In this document: piece by piece, positions 46,075 through 56,325 of the stretch | Numbering within the stretch: position 1 is the first letter of the stretch | Layout of the letters: every line of letters starts with the position of its first letter | From: Cupriavidus taiwanensis | Lineage (GTDB): Bacteria > Pseudomonadota > Gammaproteobacteria > Burkholderiales > Burkholderiaceae | Assembly (NCBI RefSeq): GCF_900249755.1 | Contig: NZ_LT976853.1 | Span: forward strand, 222,011 to 286,010 | Direction of reading: 5' to 3' | DNA: 64,000 bases | Translations under genes and position numbers: made by a program | The notes under the pieces: generated by a model | What the model was told of the DNA's origin: nothing | The model's database searches: none | The model's input: only the letters and a program-made list of their open reading frames with translations

Positions 46075-46620
46075 CTAGGCGGCCGGCGCGGCGCCCGTGC
46101 CCGCGGGCGGCGGGGGCGGCGGCAGCATGCCGGGGAACAGCTGCTCGACCAGTTCATCGAGCTTGGACGACGGCTGCACGAAGTTGCTCAGGTTCAGCCC
46201 GCCCGCGCTGCGGTTGGCGTTGTAAATCGCCTTGCCGACCCGGTCGCCATTGAGAAACACCGTGATATCGGCGTTGTTCAGGTAGGCGTTCCAGTACCAG
46301 GCGCCGCGCGCGTTGTACAGCGCCACCATCGGGCACGCCGCGATCGAGGTCTGCGCCTGCAGCACCTTCACCTCGAAATTGCGCCGCCGCAGCGACGACA
46401 GGAAATCCTCGACAAAGTCATTGCCGCTGACCGGGTTCACCACCACGCACAGCAGCGTGCCGTTGGCGCCGTAGTTGCCGAGCGGGCCGCCGCCGGCCGG
46501 CATCTGGAACGCGACAGCGGGATCGGTGTGGTCAAGGCGGTCGACCGGCGTCACGGCCTGGTAGGTCGAGCAGGCGCTCAGCAGCAGGCCCGCGCAGGCC
46601 GCCAGCAGTGCATGGTTCAT
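46075..46620 (-). CDS. Small lipoprotein, possibly Sbal_3080 family
   Basis: 181 residues from ATG 46618-46620. Lipobox LLLSAC (Cys15-17) and a mature domain with LCVVVNPVSGNDFVEDFLSS, a Cys, and WYWNAYLNNADITVFLNGD, ending in Pro/Ala-rich sequence. I think it matches the Sbal_3080 lipoprotein family, by recall only. Two small genes for exported proteins lie upstream in the same direction. No function can be proposed. Confidence 0.65.
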   Translation of the reverse strand: MNHALLAACAGLLLSACSTYQAVTPVDRLDHTDPAVAFQMPAGGGPLGNYGANGTLLCVVVNPVSGNDFVEDFLSSLRRRNFEVKVLQAQTSIAACPMVALYNARGAWYWNAYLNNADITVFLNGDRVGKAIYNANRSAGGLNLSNFVQPSSKLDELVEQLFPGMLPPPPPPAGTGAAPAA

Positions 46621-46762
46621 GGAATGTCCTGGATGGCTGGGCGGCGCGCCATGGCAAGGCGCATTGGCCACCGCATACCCTCATACTGTAGGCGCCGGCT
46701 CGCCGATCCAATCGGCCAAACAGAAGCGCAAAACGCCCGCTTCTGGCGCGGCGGATGGCGCC

Positions 46763-46963
46763 TCAGCCGCCCGCGCCGCCCTGCGCCAGCCGACCCACCA
46801 GCACCAGGCACAACGCCGCCAGGCAGACCCCGACCACCGCCACCTGCACGCGCGTCACGGGTTTGCCGCCGAACAGCGTCTGGCTGAGCCAGCCGGGCGA
46901 GATCACGCCGACAACGGTAGCCACCAGGATCAGGATGGCAAGGACGGACAGCACGGATTGCAT
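46763..46963 (-). CDS. Small two-helix membrane protein
   Basis: 66 residues: MQSVLSVLAILILVATVVGV, a loop WLSQTLFGGKPVTR, a second helix VAVVGVCLAALCLVLVG and a Gly-rich tail. It has a hairpin topology. It starts at ATG 46961-46963, 33 bp before the gene upstream ends. Function unknown; a small membrane protein is plausible because both helices are clear, but I found no family match. Confidence 0.6.
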   Translation of the reverse strand: MQSVLSVLAILILVATVVGVISPGWLSQTLFGGKPVTRVQVAVVGVCLAALCLVLVGRLAQGGAGG

Positions 46964-46995
46964 GGCTTGGAACTCCGGAATCGTCGCGGCCGCGC

Positions 46996-47577
46996 TCAGT
47001 TGGCGCCGCCGCGCAGCAGGCAGTCGCGCAGCAGCGGCATGCCGTCGGTCAGGCCGGCGCCGTTGCACTCCAGCGCCACCTTCTGGCCGCGCCGCACCAT
47101 GGTGGCGCGCGCTTCCACTTCACACTCGCGCCCGGCCGGGCCGCAGATCTGGCGCGGCAGCAGCAGCGCGCGCACATTGGTGCCCGGGTCGTTGGTGCGG
47201 ATATCGACAAAGACCTGCTCGCCCTCGCGGCGGATGCCGCTGGCAACGCCTTCGACGATCAGGTACTGGTTCAGGTAGCGGCGGTCGGCCTGGGCCGGGT
47301 TGTCGCGGTACGCATTCAGCAGCGCGTCGGCCTGCAGTTGCGGCAGGCGGTCGGCGGGACGCTGCGGGTCGATGCTGACCGGGTCCAGCGTGCCGTTGCG
47401 CGGCACGCCGCGCACCTCGCTGGCCGGCACCGCGCTGGCGGCGGCCTGCGCTTCGTCCTGCGCCTCGGGCACTGCGCCGCCGACATCGTCGCGGCGGTCA
47501 TTGCCGGCAAACCACAACATGCCAAGGACAGCCACGGCGACGATGGCAATAAGGATCTGCTGGGTGCGGTTCAACAT
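46996..47577 (-). CDS. OB-fold (tRNA_anti-like) membrane-anchored protein
   Basis: 193 residues. An N-terminal membrane helix (about 7-23) is followed by a disordered acidic/Ala linker and a domain from about 75 onward: LLNAYRDNPAQADRRYLNQ, VEGVASGIRREGEQVFVDI and a strand-rich C-terminus with three Cys (CGPAGREC, CNGAG). The YLNQ...VEGVVxxI pattern is that of the OB-fold tRNA_anti-like family seen in exported proteins. Function unknown; probably a periplasmic nucleic-acid or sugar-binding domain. Confidence 0.65.
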   Translation of the reverse strand: MLNRTQQILIAIVAVAVLGMLWFAGNDRRDDVGGAVPEAQDEAQAAASAVPASEVRGVPRNGTLDPVSIDPQRPADRLPQLQADALLNAYRDNPAQADRRYLNQYLIVEGVASGIRREGEQVFVDIRTNDPGTNVRALLLPRQICGPAGRECEVEARATMVRRGQKVALECNGAGLTDGMPLLRDCLLRGGAN

Positions 47578-47613
47578 CGGGAAGGTCCTGCTTCAGTGAA
47601 AGCGAAAGGCGGA

Positions 47614-48859
47614 TTATGCGCCCTGCCTGCCGCAAAAGCCCGCAATCGCCGCCACCGCGTGCTCGACGCCGCGCTCCGCGGCCACCGCGCGGCCCAGCGT
47701 GGCGGCGCGTTCGCGCGTGGCCGGCTGCTCGGTGAAGGCGATCATCGATGCCAGCCGCGCGGCATCGATCTTGTGCCCGGCGACATGCCGCGGCGCCACG
47801 CCCAGCGCCGCCAGCCGGCCCGCCCAGAAGAACTGGTCGCCCGCGAACGGCAGCACGATCGACGGCACACCCGCCGCCGCCGCCGCGTGCGTGGTCCCCG
47901 CCCCGCCGTGATGGATGGCCGCGGCCACCCGCGGCAGCAGCCAGTCATGCGGCGTGGCGCCGATCACATGGAAATTGGCCGGCAGCGCCGCCACGTCGAT
48001 GCCGCTCCAGCCCGGATAGAACAGCGCGCGCCGGCCATCGACCGCCTGCACCAGCGCCGACCCCACCTTGTGCCGGTCAAAGCCCGCCATGCTGCCGAAA
48101 CCGATATAGAGCGGCGCCTCGCCCGCGGCCAGGAAGTCGCGCAGCGGCGCGTCCGGCTGCCAGTCCGGCTGTGGCGGCAGGGTCCAGGCGCCGGTCACCA
48201 GCCAGTCGCCATGCCAGTCCGCCGGGCGCGGCACCAGGTGAGGCGACATCGCATACAGCGTCGGAAACGCCGCCCACATCGCCCTTGCGCGCCGGCACCC
48301 CGAACAGCCTGGACCGCGCCGCATTGGTCGCCTTGCGGAACATGCGCCACAGCACGAAGTTGATCAGGTGATGGCTGGCGCGGTTGGCCCACCCCGGCAT
48401 CCTGACCGGCGGCAGCAGCGCCGACGGAAACGCCCGCGTCGGCGAGATCGGGAACATGCCCGCGCCGATCACCGGCTTGCCCAGCTGCTCGCCCACCGAC
48501 AGCGCCACATACGCCGTCAGCCCCGAGAACACGATCGCATCCGCATCGCGCGCCGCGCCAGCCAGCTGCGCCATCCACGCCTCGGTGTTGTCCTCGGCAA
48601 TGCGCCCGAACGCGCGCGTGGCCTCGGCCACGTTGCCGCCCTCGGTCATCAGCTTGTGCAGCGCGCCGCCGGGCGCCAGCGTCTGCTGGATATCGCCGGC
48701 CATGGGCGCGAACGGGATGCCGTGCTCGAGAGCCAGCGGCGCGGCCGAGCGTTCGCCCAGCATCTGCACGTCATGGCCGGCTTCGCGCAGGCCCAGGGCG
48801 AGGGCGACGATGGGGCGGCAGTCGCCCTGGGTGCCGAAGGTGATGAGGGTCAGGCGCAT
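47614..48859 (-). pseudogene. UDP-glucuronosyl/glycosyltransferase (GT1-like), frameshifted
   Basis: The N-terminal half (from ATG 48857-48859; MRLTLITFGTQGDCRPIVAL) and the C-terminal half (ending at 47614; with IHHGGAGTTHAAAAAGVPSI, the nucleotide-sugar binding motif) are in different frames that overlap near 48270-48300. One base in the forward-strand run GCCCTTG (48282-48284) is surplus: removing one C joins the frames as PARKAMWAAFPTLYAMSPHL. Homologues are one continuous protein of about 415 residues that transfers a sugar to a lipid or small molecule. It is a recent frameshift or a sequencing error. Confidence 0.75.
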
Positions 48860-49030
48860 TTTTCTGGGACTTGCTATGCCTTGGTATCAACCTGCTATTA
48901 GCGTGCTATTAACCATCCAGACCTGGCTTGGTCGATATAGGGTATTGATTCATATAGGGTTTTTGGGCTATATGCGCTTCGCGAGTGATTTCCCCACCAG
49001 ATATGGGCAGGTTTGGTCGATAGAACTGCC

Positions 49031-50668
49031 TTACGGTCCGACGCGGTACCGGCGCCATCTACGCTCGCCAGCAAAGCTGACCTCCCCTTGGGCAATCAGC
49101 CCGTCCAGCACACGCTTGACCTGCCTGATATGGATTTCCCCGCCGATCCGATGATGGATATCGCCGATGGAGGACAGCGGGTACCTGCGCAAGTCCTCCT
49201 GGATGAGTGCGGCAAGGCGGTGTGGCTCGATCCGTTTCAGGGTAGTACCGACAGGGAACTGCAGGCTCCGAAGCAGTTCCGGTGCGACAAAGTAGCGCGT
49301 GGCCTGGGTGCGTCCTGCCCGATGGACAATGCCGCAGTTGATAAGCCGCGAAATCCAGGGATGTAGCGCTTCCGTTCCGGGCAACTCCAGTGTCGAAGCA
49401 AGCTCTCGCGCCGTCAGTGCGTCATGCTGGGCGAGCAGGCCCAACGTGATGCGTTCACGTTGCGTGAGCTGGTATGCCTGGTCAGCCTTGGCGAGGAAGT
49501 CGACCACCTCAGGCTTGAGTATGCGGCGGTGCACGGTGACCTGTACCCGATCAAAGGACTCCAGCACTTCTGGCAGGGGCCGGCCTTGCGAAAGCAGGAT
49601 CTCGTAGATCTTGTCGAAGCCACTGCCTTCCCGCTCCATCAATTTGAGATCGTGGAACAAGCGTGCAAGATGCTCATTGCGGCGAACCGTGGTGTGCAAG
49701 ACGTTCTGAGGCGTGACACCGAGTGGCAAGGGGCCTGGATTAACAATCTCAAGCCGTTCCGGATGCAAGTTCAGGAAGATGTCGCCTCGCTGGGTATAGG
49801 GGCGATGAACCAGAGCATTGACCAGCAATTCGCGAATCACCACCTCGTCGAAGGCAGGAAGCTGTTGCCGATACAGGCCGTCTGGCAATTCGTAGTGTTC
49901 GCGGAAATCCGGAACTTCTGACCAGACGCTGTCGATCAGCGCCATAGGACTCTGCGTGTGATCGTCCCACACCAGCTTGTTGACCTTTTTCTCGTGCGCG
50001 TCGAACTTGATGAACTGTATGACCGGTGCCGAGCCGAGTTGTGCGCGGTGGTGCTGGCGACCTAAGCAGAGGATGCCGAGATGGGTCAGATACGGGCCGC
50101 GGGCAAGCTGGTAATGATCCAGCGTTTCGTCGGCGGTTTTCTCCTTGATTGACGGCTTGACGCGATCGGAGGCGCGCAAGGCAGCGATCAAGCGCTCACA
50201 CAGTACCGGGTCCACCTCAGCGCGCGGTATCTGCAGTGTGGTCAGGGTTTCCCACGGTAGTGCTGCGCGCTCGGACGCCAGCCGCACTACCTCTTCACCG
50301 ACCAGCGGCCTGCATTGATCCGCGATGCGAAGGTAATAGCGGCCGTCTGTGGTCGAGGCGATCGAGGCGGAGCGCGGAATCGCCAGGTCAATGTACTGCC
50401 CGCCATTTTGTGCGGTCACTACCGCAGGGAGGACAGAGACATTGACGGTCAACTCCGAGAGCTTACGCCGCAGCAGGTCAGGCAGCTCAGGTGCAATGCG
50501 CTGCCCGGCTGGCGGTTCGCTGTGGTTGTCCTCGATGCCGATGTGCAGGTGTCCGCCGGTGGCGTTGGCAAATGCAACGCAATCCTTGGCGAGGTTTTGC
50601 CAGTCAGTCGCCTTGCCCGATACGGCGCGCAGTGACTTGTTGTCAAGCAGCTGTCCTTCCTGGCTCAC
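49031..50668 (-). CDS. AlbA_2 (Schlafen-like) and ATPase-domain transcriptional regulator, atypical composition
   Basis: 545 residues from GTG 50666-50668, which follows GGAGAG and gives the family start SQEGQLLDNKSL; TTG 50701 would overlap mnmE. The N-terminal AlbA_2 domain has LAKDCVAFANATGGHLHIGI (about 25-44). A GHKL-like ATPase segment follows (RELLVNALVHRPY and LEIVNPGPLPLG, about 280-320), then winged-helix repeats at the C-terminus. The gene uses more A/T-ending codons than its neighbours. Relatives occur on mobile elements and as regulators beside defence or metabolic genes. The native target is unknown. Confidence 0.8.
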   Translation of the reverse strand: MSQEGQLLDNKSLRAVSGKATDWQNLAKDCVAFANATGGHLHIGIEDNHSEPPAGQRIAPELPDLLRRKLSELTVNVSVLPAVVTAQNGGQYIDLAIPRSASIASTTDGRYYLRIADQCRPLVGEEVVRLASERAALPWETLTTLQIPRAEVDPVLCERLIAALRASDRVKPSIKEKTADETLDHYQLARGPYLTHLGILCLGRQHHRAQLGSAPVIQFIKFDAHEKKVNKLVWDDHTQSPMALIDSVWSEVPDFREHYELPDGLYRQQLPAFDEVVIRELLVNALVHRPYTQRGDIFLNLHPERLEIVNPGPLPLGVTPQNVLHTTVRRNEHLARLFHDLKLMEREGSGFDKIYEILLSQGRPLPEVLESFDRVQVTVHRRILKPEVVDFLAKADQAYQLTQRERITLGLLAQHDALTARELASTLELPGTEALHPWISRLINCGIVHRAGRTQATRYFVAPELLRSLQFPVGTTLKRIEPHRLAALIQEDLRRYPLSSIGDIHHRIGGEIHIRQVKRVLDGLIAQGEVSFAGERRWRRYRVGP

Positions 50669-50685
50669 CGACGCGCTCTCCGCAT

Positions 50686-52113
50686 TTACTTCCCAATACA
50701 AAACCGCGTAAAAATCGTCCCCAGCAAATCATCGCTGGTGAACTCGCCGGTAATGCTGTTCAGGTGCTCCTGCGCCAGCCGCAGTTCTTCGGCGAACAGG
50801 TCCAGCGCCTGCGCCTGGCGCTCGCTTTGCTCGGTGGCCACGTCCAGGTGGGATTGCGCCTGCCGCAGCGCGGTCAGGTGGCGTTCGCGCGCGAGGAAGG
50901 TGCCTTCGTTGCCGGGCTGCCAGCCCACCAGCCGCAGCAGCTCGCGGCGCAGCAGTTCGATGCCGGCGCCGGTGCGGGCCGAGATCCAGATCTCGGTCGG
51001 GTTGGGGCCGTTGGCGGCGACCACGTGCGGGCGGTTGCCGCCGAACATGACCTCGCCCACCGCGGGCGCCTTGTCGATCTTGTTGACGATGCGAACGATC
51101 GGCGAACCCGGCGGCAGCTGGCCGCTGAGCTTGTCGTCGATGGCGTCGTCGATCTCGGACAGGCCGTGCAGCAGGTAGTCGGTGGCGTCGACCAGGTGCA
51201 GCACGATATCGGCGCGGCGGATGGCCTCCCAGGTGCGTTCGATGCCGATGCGCTCGACTTCGTCGGCGGCGTGCTCGCGCAGGCCGGCGGTGTCGATGAT
51301 ATGCAGCGGGATGCCGCCGATCTGGATGGTCTCGCGCACGCGGTCGCGGGTGGTGCCGGGGATCGGCGTGACGATGGCCAGTTCCGCGCCGGCCAGCGCG
51401 TTCAGCAGCGACGACTTGCCCACGTTGGGCTGGCCCGCCAGCACCACCGACAGCCCCTCGCGCAGCAGCGCGCCCTGGCGCGCCTGCGCCAGCACCGCGG
51501 CCAGTTCGGTGCGGATCGCGGCAAGCTGGCCGCGCGCGTCGGATTGTTCCAGGAAATCGATCTCTTCCTCGGGGAAGTCCAGCGTGGCCTCCACCAGCAT
51601 GCGCAGGTGGATGAGCTTGTCGACCAGCCGGCGGATGGCGTTGGAGAACTCGCCCTCCATCGAGCGCGCGGCGGAGCGTGCCGCGGCCTCGGTGCTGGCT
51701 TCGATCAGGTCGGCCACGGCCTCGGCCTGGGCCAGGTCGAGCTTGTCGTTGAGGAAGGCGCGGCGGGTGAACTCGCCGGGCTCGGCCAGGCGCAGGCCGA
51801 TGCCGTCGCCGGCCTGCAGGCAGCGCGTCAGCAGCATCTGCATCACCACCGGGCCGCCGTGGCCCTGCAGCTCCAGCACTTCCTCGCCGGTATAGGAGTT
51901 GGGCGCCGGGAAATACAGCGCCAGGCCGTGGTCGATGACCTTGCCGTTGCCGTCGAGAAACGGCAGGTAGGTGGCGTGGCGCGGCTTCAGTGCCTGGCCG
52001 CAGACGGCGCGCATCACGGGGCCGACATCGGGGCCGGACACACGCACCACGCCGATGCCGCCGCGTCCGGGCGCGGTGGCGATGGCGGCAATGGGAAGCT
52101 GGGGAGCAGTCAT
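50686..52113 (-). CDS. mnmE: tRNA modification GTPase MnmE
   Basis: 475 residues, full length. The N-terminal tetrahydrofolate-binding domain ([20 protein letters not shown]) is followed by the G domain: G1 [10 protein letters not shown]3 DTAGLRE, G4 NKID; and the C-terminal end FCIGK with the invariant Cys. With MnmG it modifies the wobble uridine of several tRNAs (cmnm5U). In most Burkholderiales it directly follows yidC; here CHAD and tam lie between. It forms part of the minus-strand origin cluster. Confidence 0.97.
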   Translation of the reverse strand: MTAPQLPIAAIATAPGRGGIGVVRVSGPDVGPVMRAVCGQALKPRHATYLPFLDGNGKVIDHGLALYFPAPNSYTGEEVLELQGHGGPVVMQMLLTRCLQAGDGIGLRLAEPGEFTRRAFLNDKLDLAQAEAVADLIEASTEAAARSAARSMEGEFSNAIRRLVDKLIHLRMLVEATLDFPEEEIDFLEQSDARGQLAAIRTELAAVLAQARQGALLREGLSVVLAGQPNVGKSSLLNALAGAELAIVTPIPGTTRDRVRETIQIGGIPLHIIDTAGLREHAADEVERIGIERTWEAIRRADIVLHLVDATDYLLHGLSEIDDAIDDKLSGQLPPGSPIVRIVNKIDKAPAVGEVMFGGNRPHVVAANGPNPTEIWISARTGAGIELLRRELLRLVGWQPGNEGTFLARERHLTALRQAQSHLDVATEQSERQAQALDLFAEELRLAQEHLNSITGEFTSDDLLGTIFTRFCIGK

Positions 52114-52207
52114 GGCGGTATTGTCGCAGATCGGGTGCGGTTGGCGTGGCACGCGCGCGGGCGCGCCGGGGTACGCGGTAAGCGGGCCGCCATGGCTGGC
52201 GGGCGGG

Positions 52208-53023
52208 TCAGCTGGCGCCGGGCAGCCGCGGCGCATCGTCCGGCATCGCCTGCGCGCTCAGGCAGTCGGCCATCAGGCGGCGCGCGACGATGCCGTCGAC
52301 CAGTCGGCCCAGCCTGGCCTGCCGCTTGACCAGCTTGCGATGCAGGCGTCTGGTATAGCGCGCCGGCAGCACCGGCGCCAAGGCCTCGATCACGTAACGC
52401 AGCCGCTTGCCGGCGATGCGGTGCGCGTGCACGGCGGCGGGATCGCCCTGGCGCGCGCGCTTCGCCAGCACGCGCAGCTGCTTGCGGCCGCGGCGCACGC
52501 GCCGGCGCGCGAACGGCGCCAGGCGGGCATCGTCGCCGCGGGCGCGGGCGGCAAGCTGCGCCAGGTGCGCCAGGTCGCGATGCAGCGCGGGCAGCGGCCA
52601 GTCGCGGTAAGTGGCCAGTGCCGCCAGCATCGCTTCGCGCGCGGCGTCGCGGCGCTGCCCGGCGGTGTCGGCGACGGCGGCCAGTACCGTGTCGTGCGGC
52701 TCCTGTTCGCGCGCCGGGCCGATGGTCTCGGCCAGGAACACGTCCCAGTCGCGCACTGCACTGGTGGCGCGCGCCAGCGTGCGCAGGTCGCGCTTCCAGC
52801 GCTCGCGCTCCTGCCGCGGCAAGGCCGGGCCCAGCGCCCACACCACCGCGCGCGCCTGGCGCAGCGCGATGCGCAGCTGGTGCAGGTCTTCCGGGTCGTC
52901 GCGGTGCTGCAGCGAGTCCAGGCACGCGTCGATGCGCGCCAGGCTGGCTTGCGCCAGCGCGGCAAAGGCAACGGCGGGCCGCGTCTTGCGGCGCAGTTTG
53001 GGGGACTTGGCGTCGGCGTTCAT
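52208..53023 (-). CDS. CHAD domain-containing protein
   Basis: 271 residues, entirely alpha-helical and very Arg/Ala-rich. Conserved His/Arg pairs line the domain: [14 protein letters not shown] (about 47-60), [20 protein letters not shown] (about 76-95) and [15 protein letters not shown] (about 201-215). CHAD proteins bind inorganic polyphosphate and target to polyphosphate or PHB-associated granules in related species. No CYTH domain is attached. Role in this organism is unknown. Confidence 0.88.
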   Translation of the reverse strand: MNADAKSPKLRRKTRPAVAFAALAQASLARIDACLDSLQHRDDPEDLHQLRIALRQARAVVWALGPALPRQERERWKRDLRTLARATSAVRDWDVFLAETIGPAREQEPHDTVLAAVADTAGQRRDAAREAMLAALATYRDWPLPALHRDLAHLAQLAARARGDDARLAPFARRRVRRGRKQLRVLAKRARQGDPAAVHAHRIAGKRLRYVIEALAPVLPARYTRRLHRKLVKRQARLGRLVDGIVARRLMADCLSAQAMPDDAPRLPGAS

Positions 53024-53233
53024 GGGCGGTCTGCATGCGGTCAGGCGCGCACGCGGGACGCGGATGCCTTCAGTGTAGGCGACAGCACGCGCGGGGGCGG
53101 CATGCGGCGTTCAGGCCGCTTCGGCGGTGGACCGGGCCGGCCCTTCACGCTGCAATGCGCGGATGTGCAGATGTGCCGGGCCCCAGCGCCCGCCTTTCGC
53201 GGGAATCTCGCCACCAGCCCGCGTCATCCGGCT

Positions 53234-54004
53234 TCAGCGCGTCGCCACGATAAACAGCCGCGGGAACGGCAGCAGCACCGAACCGTCCGGCAGCGCCGGG
53301 TACGCGTTGGCGATCTCGGTCTGGTAGCGCGCCAGGTAGGCGGCCCGCTCGGCCTCGTCCAGCGGCTGCAGGAACGGGCGCAGCCCGCTGCCCTTGAACC
53401 ACTCCACCACCGCGGCCGGGCCGCCGGCCAGCGGATGGTGGTAAGTGGTCAGCCATACGTCCACGCGCTGGCACAGCGGGCGCAGCAACTCGTAGTACCA
53501 GCGCGCCGGCGCGCGCTCGGCGCGGGCCTTGCTGGCCGCCGCCAGCTTGTCGGCCCACGGGCCTTCGGCCGCGACCCGGCGCATCAGCTGGTGCGCTGGT
53601 TCTTCCAGGTTGTCCGGCATCTGCACGGCGAGCGTGCCGCCTGCTGACAGCTTCGATACCAGCTTTGGGAACAGGCTGGCGTGGTCCGGCAGCCATTGCA
53701 GCACGGCGTTGGCGAGGATCACGTCGAACGGCCCGGCATCGTCCCAGGCGCCGATATCGGCCACGCGAAACTGCACGTCGGGCAGGCGCTTGCGCGCGGC
53801 GTCGATCATGTCCTGCGAGCTGTCCAGCCCGGTCACCGATGCACCCGCATAGCGCGCCAGCAGCACCGCGGTGGAGTTGCCGGGGCCGCAGCCGATATCC
53901 ACCGCGCTGCGCGCGATCTCGTTGGGAATGGCCGCCACCAGGTCGCGGACCGGGCGGGTGCGTTCGTCTTCGAAGGCGACGTATTGGTGGGCGGACCAGC
54001 TCAT
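53234..54004 (-). CDS. tam: Trans-aconitate 2-methyltransferase
   Basis: 256 residues. Class-I SAM methyltransferase with motif I VDIGCGPGNSTAVLLARY (about 38-55), motif II LDSSQDMIDAAR, FDVILANAVLQWLPDH and the Tam-type end region PFPRLFIVATR. The sequence WSAHQYVAFEDERTRPVRDL at the start is the family signature. The enzyme methylates trans-aconitate, an inhibitor of aconitase formed spontaneously from citrate-cycle intermediates. Nothing but 210 bp of GC-rich sequence separates it from the CHAD gene. Confidence 0.93.
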   Translation of the reverse strand: MSWSAHQYVAFEDERTRPVRDLVAAIPNEIARSAVDIGCGPGNSTAVLLARYAGASVTGLDSSQDMIDAARKRLPDVQFRVADIGAWDDAGPFDVILANAVLQWLPDHASLFPKLVSKLSAGGTLAVQMPDNLEEPAHQLMRRVAAEGPWADKLAAASKARAERAPARWYYELLRPLCQRVDVWLTTYHHPLAGGPAAVVEWFKGSGLRPFLQPLDEAERAAYLARYQTEIANAYPALPDGSVLLPFPRLFIVATR

Positions 54005-54082
54005 GGGGGCTCCTGGTGTTGAGGCAGGCCAGTAGGATACGCCTGCGGCAATACGCTTGCCGTAGCCAACGCCGCTTGAACA

Positions 54083-54201
54083 AGGCTCCCCTCGCCCGCT
54101 TGCGGGAGAGATGGAGATTCCACGAAGTGAAGCGCGTCGGTATGCCAGCGCCTGCCCTCACCCCCGGCCCCTCTCCCGCAGGCGGGAGAGGGGAGCAAAC
54201 C
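54083..54201. repeat. REPIN-like palindromic repeat, family B, copy 3
   Basis: Hairpins at both ends (first one CCCGCTTGCGGG with a mismatch) around a core GAAGCGCGTCGGTATGCCAG. It lies between tam and the yidC terminator. Confidence 0.8.
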
Positions 54202-54226
54202 GCCAGCATGCGAAACCACAAACAAA

Positions 54227-54250
54227 AAGCCCGGCATCACTGCCGGGCTT
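54227..54250 (-). terminator. Rho-independent terminator of the yidC operon
   Basis: AAGCCCGGCA-TCAC-TGCCGGGCTT, 10-bp perfect stem, preceded on the plus strand by AAAAA, so the minus-strand transcript ends in a U-run. It lies 44 bp beyond the yidC stop. Confidence 0.9.
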
Positions 54251-54293
54251 CATGGTTACCGCATCGATTTGCCGAAATCAGGCAATCCGGCGA

Positions 54294-55961
54294 TCAGCTC
54301 TTGGCCACCACCGCCGTCTTGCCCTTGCCCAGCATCCGGTTGATCTGCCATTGCTGCGCGATCGACAGGATGTTGTTCACCACCCAGTACAGCACCAGGC
54401 CGGCCGGGAAGAAGAAGAACATCACCGAGAACACCAGCGGCATGATCGTCATCACCTTGGCCTGCACCGGGTCCGGCGGGGTCGGGTTCAGCTTGGTCTG
54501 CACGAACATCGACACGGCCATCACGATCGGCAGGATGTAGAACGGATCCGGCACCGACAGGTCATGGATCCAGCCCAGCCACGGCGCGCCGCGCATTTCC
54601 ACCGACGACAGCAGCACCCAGTACAGCGCGATGAACACCGGGATCTGGATCACGATGGGCAGGCAGCCGCCCAGCGGGTTGACCTTCTCGGTGCGGTACA
54701 GCGCCATCATCTCCTGGTTCATCTTCTGCGGGTCGCTCTTGTAGCGCTCGCGGATCGACGTCATGCGCGGCTGCAGGTCCTTCATCTTGCCCATGGACTT
54801 GTAGCTCGCCGCCGACAGCGGGAAGAACACCAGCTTGATCAGCACGGTCAGCGCGATGATCGACCAGCCCCAGTTGCCGAGGAACCCATGCAGCTTCTCC
54901 AGCAGCCAGAACAGCGGCTTGGCCAGGATGGTCAGCCAGCCATAGTCCTTCACCAGCTCCAGGCCCGGGGCGACCTTCTCGAGCATGTGCTCTTCCTGCG
55001 GGCCGGCGAACAGGCGCGCATCGGTGCTCACCGTCGCGCCCGGGGCTACTTCGCCCAGCGGCTGCTGGATGCCCACGCGGTACAGGTGCGGATCGATCTG
55101 CTGCACGTAGAAGCTGCGCTCCTTGCCGGTCTGCGGAATCCAGGCCGAGGCAAAGTAGTGCTGCACCATCGCCACCCAGCCGTTGTTGGCGGCGGCCGGC
55201 ACGGTGGCCTTGCCCTTGGCAATGTCTTCGAAATCGATCTTGTGGTACTTGTCGGCGTCGGTATAGACGGCCGGACCGGTGAAGGTGCTGTAGAACTGCG
55301 ATTGCTCGACCTTGCTGCCGTCGCGCGCCAGTTCCAGGTACAGCGTCGGCGAGACCGGCGCGGTGCCCGCGTTGGTCACGTCGAACTTGCTGTCGACCAC
55401 GTAGCTGCCCTTGCGGAAGGTGTAGGTCTTGACCAGCTTCACGCCGCTCTTTTCGGCGCTCAGCACCACCTGCAGCTGCTCGGCGCCATCCAGCGTGCGC
55501 GGGCCCGGCGCGGCGGTGAACACCGTGGTGTGGTTGGGCAGGTCGCCGCCGATCAGGCCCGAGCGGGCCATGTAGGTGCGCACGTTGTCGCGCTCGAACA
55601 GCACCACCGGCTTGCCGTCCTTCTCTTGCTCCTTGAGCAGCTCCAGGCGCGACACGATGCCGCCGGCGGTGTCGATCTCGGCGCGCACCGTGTCGGTGGT
55701 CACCACGATCTTCTCGCCGCTGGGCTGGGCCGCGGCCTGCGGCGCGGCGCCTGCGGCCGGCGCGGCAGCGCCCGGCTGGACGTTGGCCTTGGGCACGTCG
55801 CCCTGGGCGGCCGCGCCGCTGGCGGCGGGCGCCGAAGCGGCCTGTTGCGTCGTGCTCGGGAAGAACATCGACGCATGGCCGTTGGCGCGCTGCCAGTTGT
55901 CGTAGAGCAGCACGAGGGACATCGAGAAGATGACCCAGAGGATGGTGCGTTTGATATCCAT
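54294..55961 (-). CDS. yidC: Membrane protein insertase YidC
   Basis: 555 residues. An N-terminal helix (about 5-22), a 330-residue periplasmic domain that includes an Ala/Pro-rich linker, and five C-terminal helices including [20 protein letters not shown] and [20 protein letters not shown]. The positively charged groove Arg is in the first C-terminal helix. YidC inserts proteins into the inner membrane alone or with SecYEG. It is the last gene of the rpmH-rnpA-yidD-yidC series. Confidence 0.97.
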   Translation of the reverse strand: MDIKRTILWVIFSMSLVLLYDNWQRANGHASMFFPSTTQQAASAPAASGAAAQGDVPKANVQPGAAAPAAGAAPQAAAQPSGEKIVVTTDTVRAEIDTAGGIVSRLELLKEQEKDGKPVVLFERDNVRTYMARSGLIGGDLPNHTTVFTAAPGPRTLDGAEQLQVVLSAEKSGVKLVKTYTFRKGSYVVDSKFDVTNAGTAPVSPTLYLELARDGSKVEQSQFYSTFTGPAVYTDADKYHKIDFEDIAKGKATVPAAANNGWVAMVQHYFASAWIPQTGKERSFYVQQIDPHLYRVGIQQPLGEVAPGATVSTDARLFAGPQEEHMLEKVAPGLELVKDYGWLTILAKPLFWLLEKLHGFLGNWGWSIIALTVLIKLVFFPLSAASYKSMGKMKDLQPRMTSIRERYKSDPQKMNQEMMALYRTEKVNPLGGCLPIVIQIPVFIALYWVLLSSVEMRGAPWLGWIHDLSVPDPFYILPIVMAVSMFVQTKLNPTPPDPVQAKVMTIMPLVFSVMFFFFPAGLVLYWVVNNILSIAQQWQINRMLGKGKTAVVAKS

Positions 55962-55982
55962 GTCTGGCTGTGGTCGGAAAAA

Positions 55983-56315
55983 TCAGGGTCTGGGCAGACG
56001 GATCGCCACGGGCGCATGGCCCGCGGCGGCATGGACGGAACGGTCCGACGGCGTGGGTGATCCGTGCGGTCCAGTGTCCGGCCTGGCAGTGTCGTCAGCT
56101 TCCGTGCCCGGCACGGGATCATACCCGCCTTGGGCGAAAGGATGGCAGCGGCACAGCCGGCAGGCGGCCATCCAGCTGCCGCGCGCGGCGCCATGATGGA
56201 CGATGGCGTCGCGGGCGTAGTCGGAACAGGTCGGCAGGAAGCGGCACTGCGAGCCCAGATACGGGCTGAGGGCGATCTTGTAGATGCGCAGCAGGGCTAG
56301 CAGGATTGGCTTCAT
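55983..56315 (-). CDS. yidD: Membrane protein insertion efficiency factor YidD
   Basis: 110 residues. The conserved core is [34 protein letters not shown] and [18 protein letters not shown], with the three family Cys. The 35-residue C-terminal tail ([16 protein letters not shown]...) is an extension. The protein is an amphipathic inner-membrane factor that helps YidC-dependent insertion. It starts 10 bp after rnpA ends and lies 21 bp before yidC. Confidence 0.95.
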   Translation of the reverse strand: MKPILLALLRIYKIALSPYLGSQCRFLPTCSDYARDAIVHHGAARGSWMAACRLCRCHPFAQGGYDPVPGTEADDTARPDTGPHGSPTPSDRSVHAAAGHAPVAIRLPRP

Positions 56316-56325
56316 GGCGGGGCGG

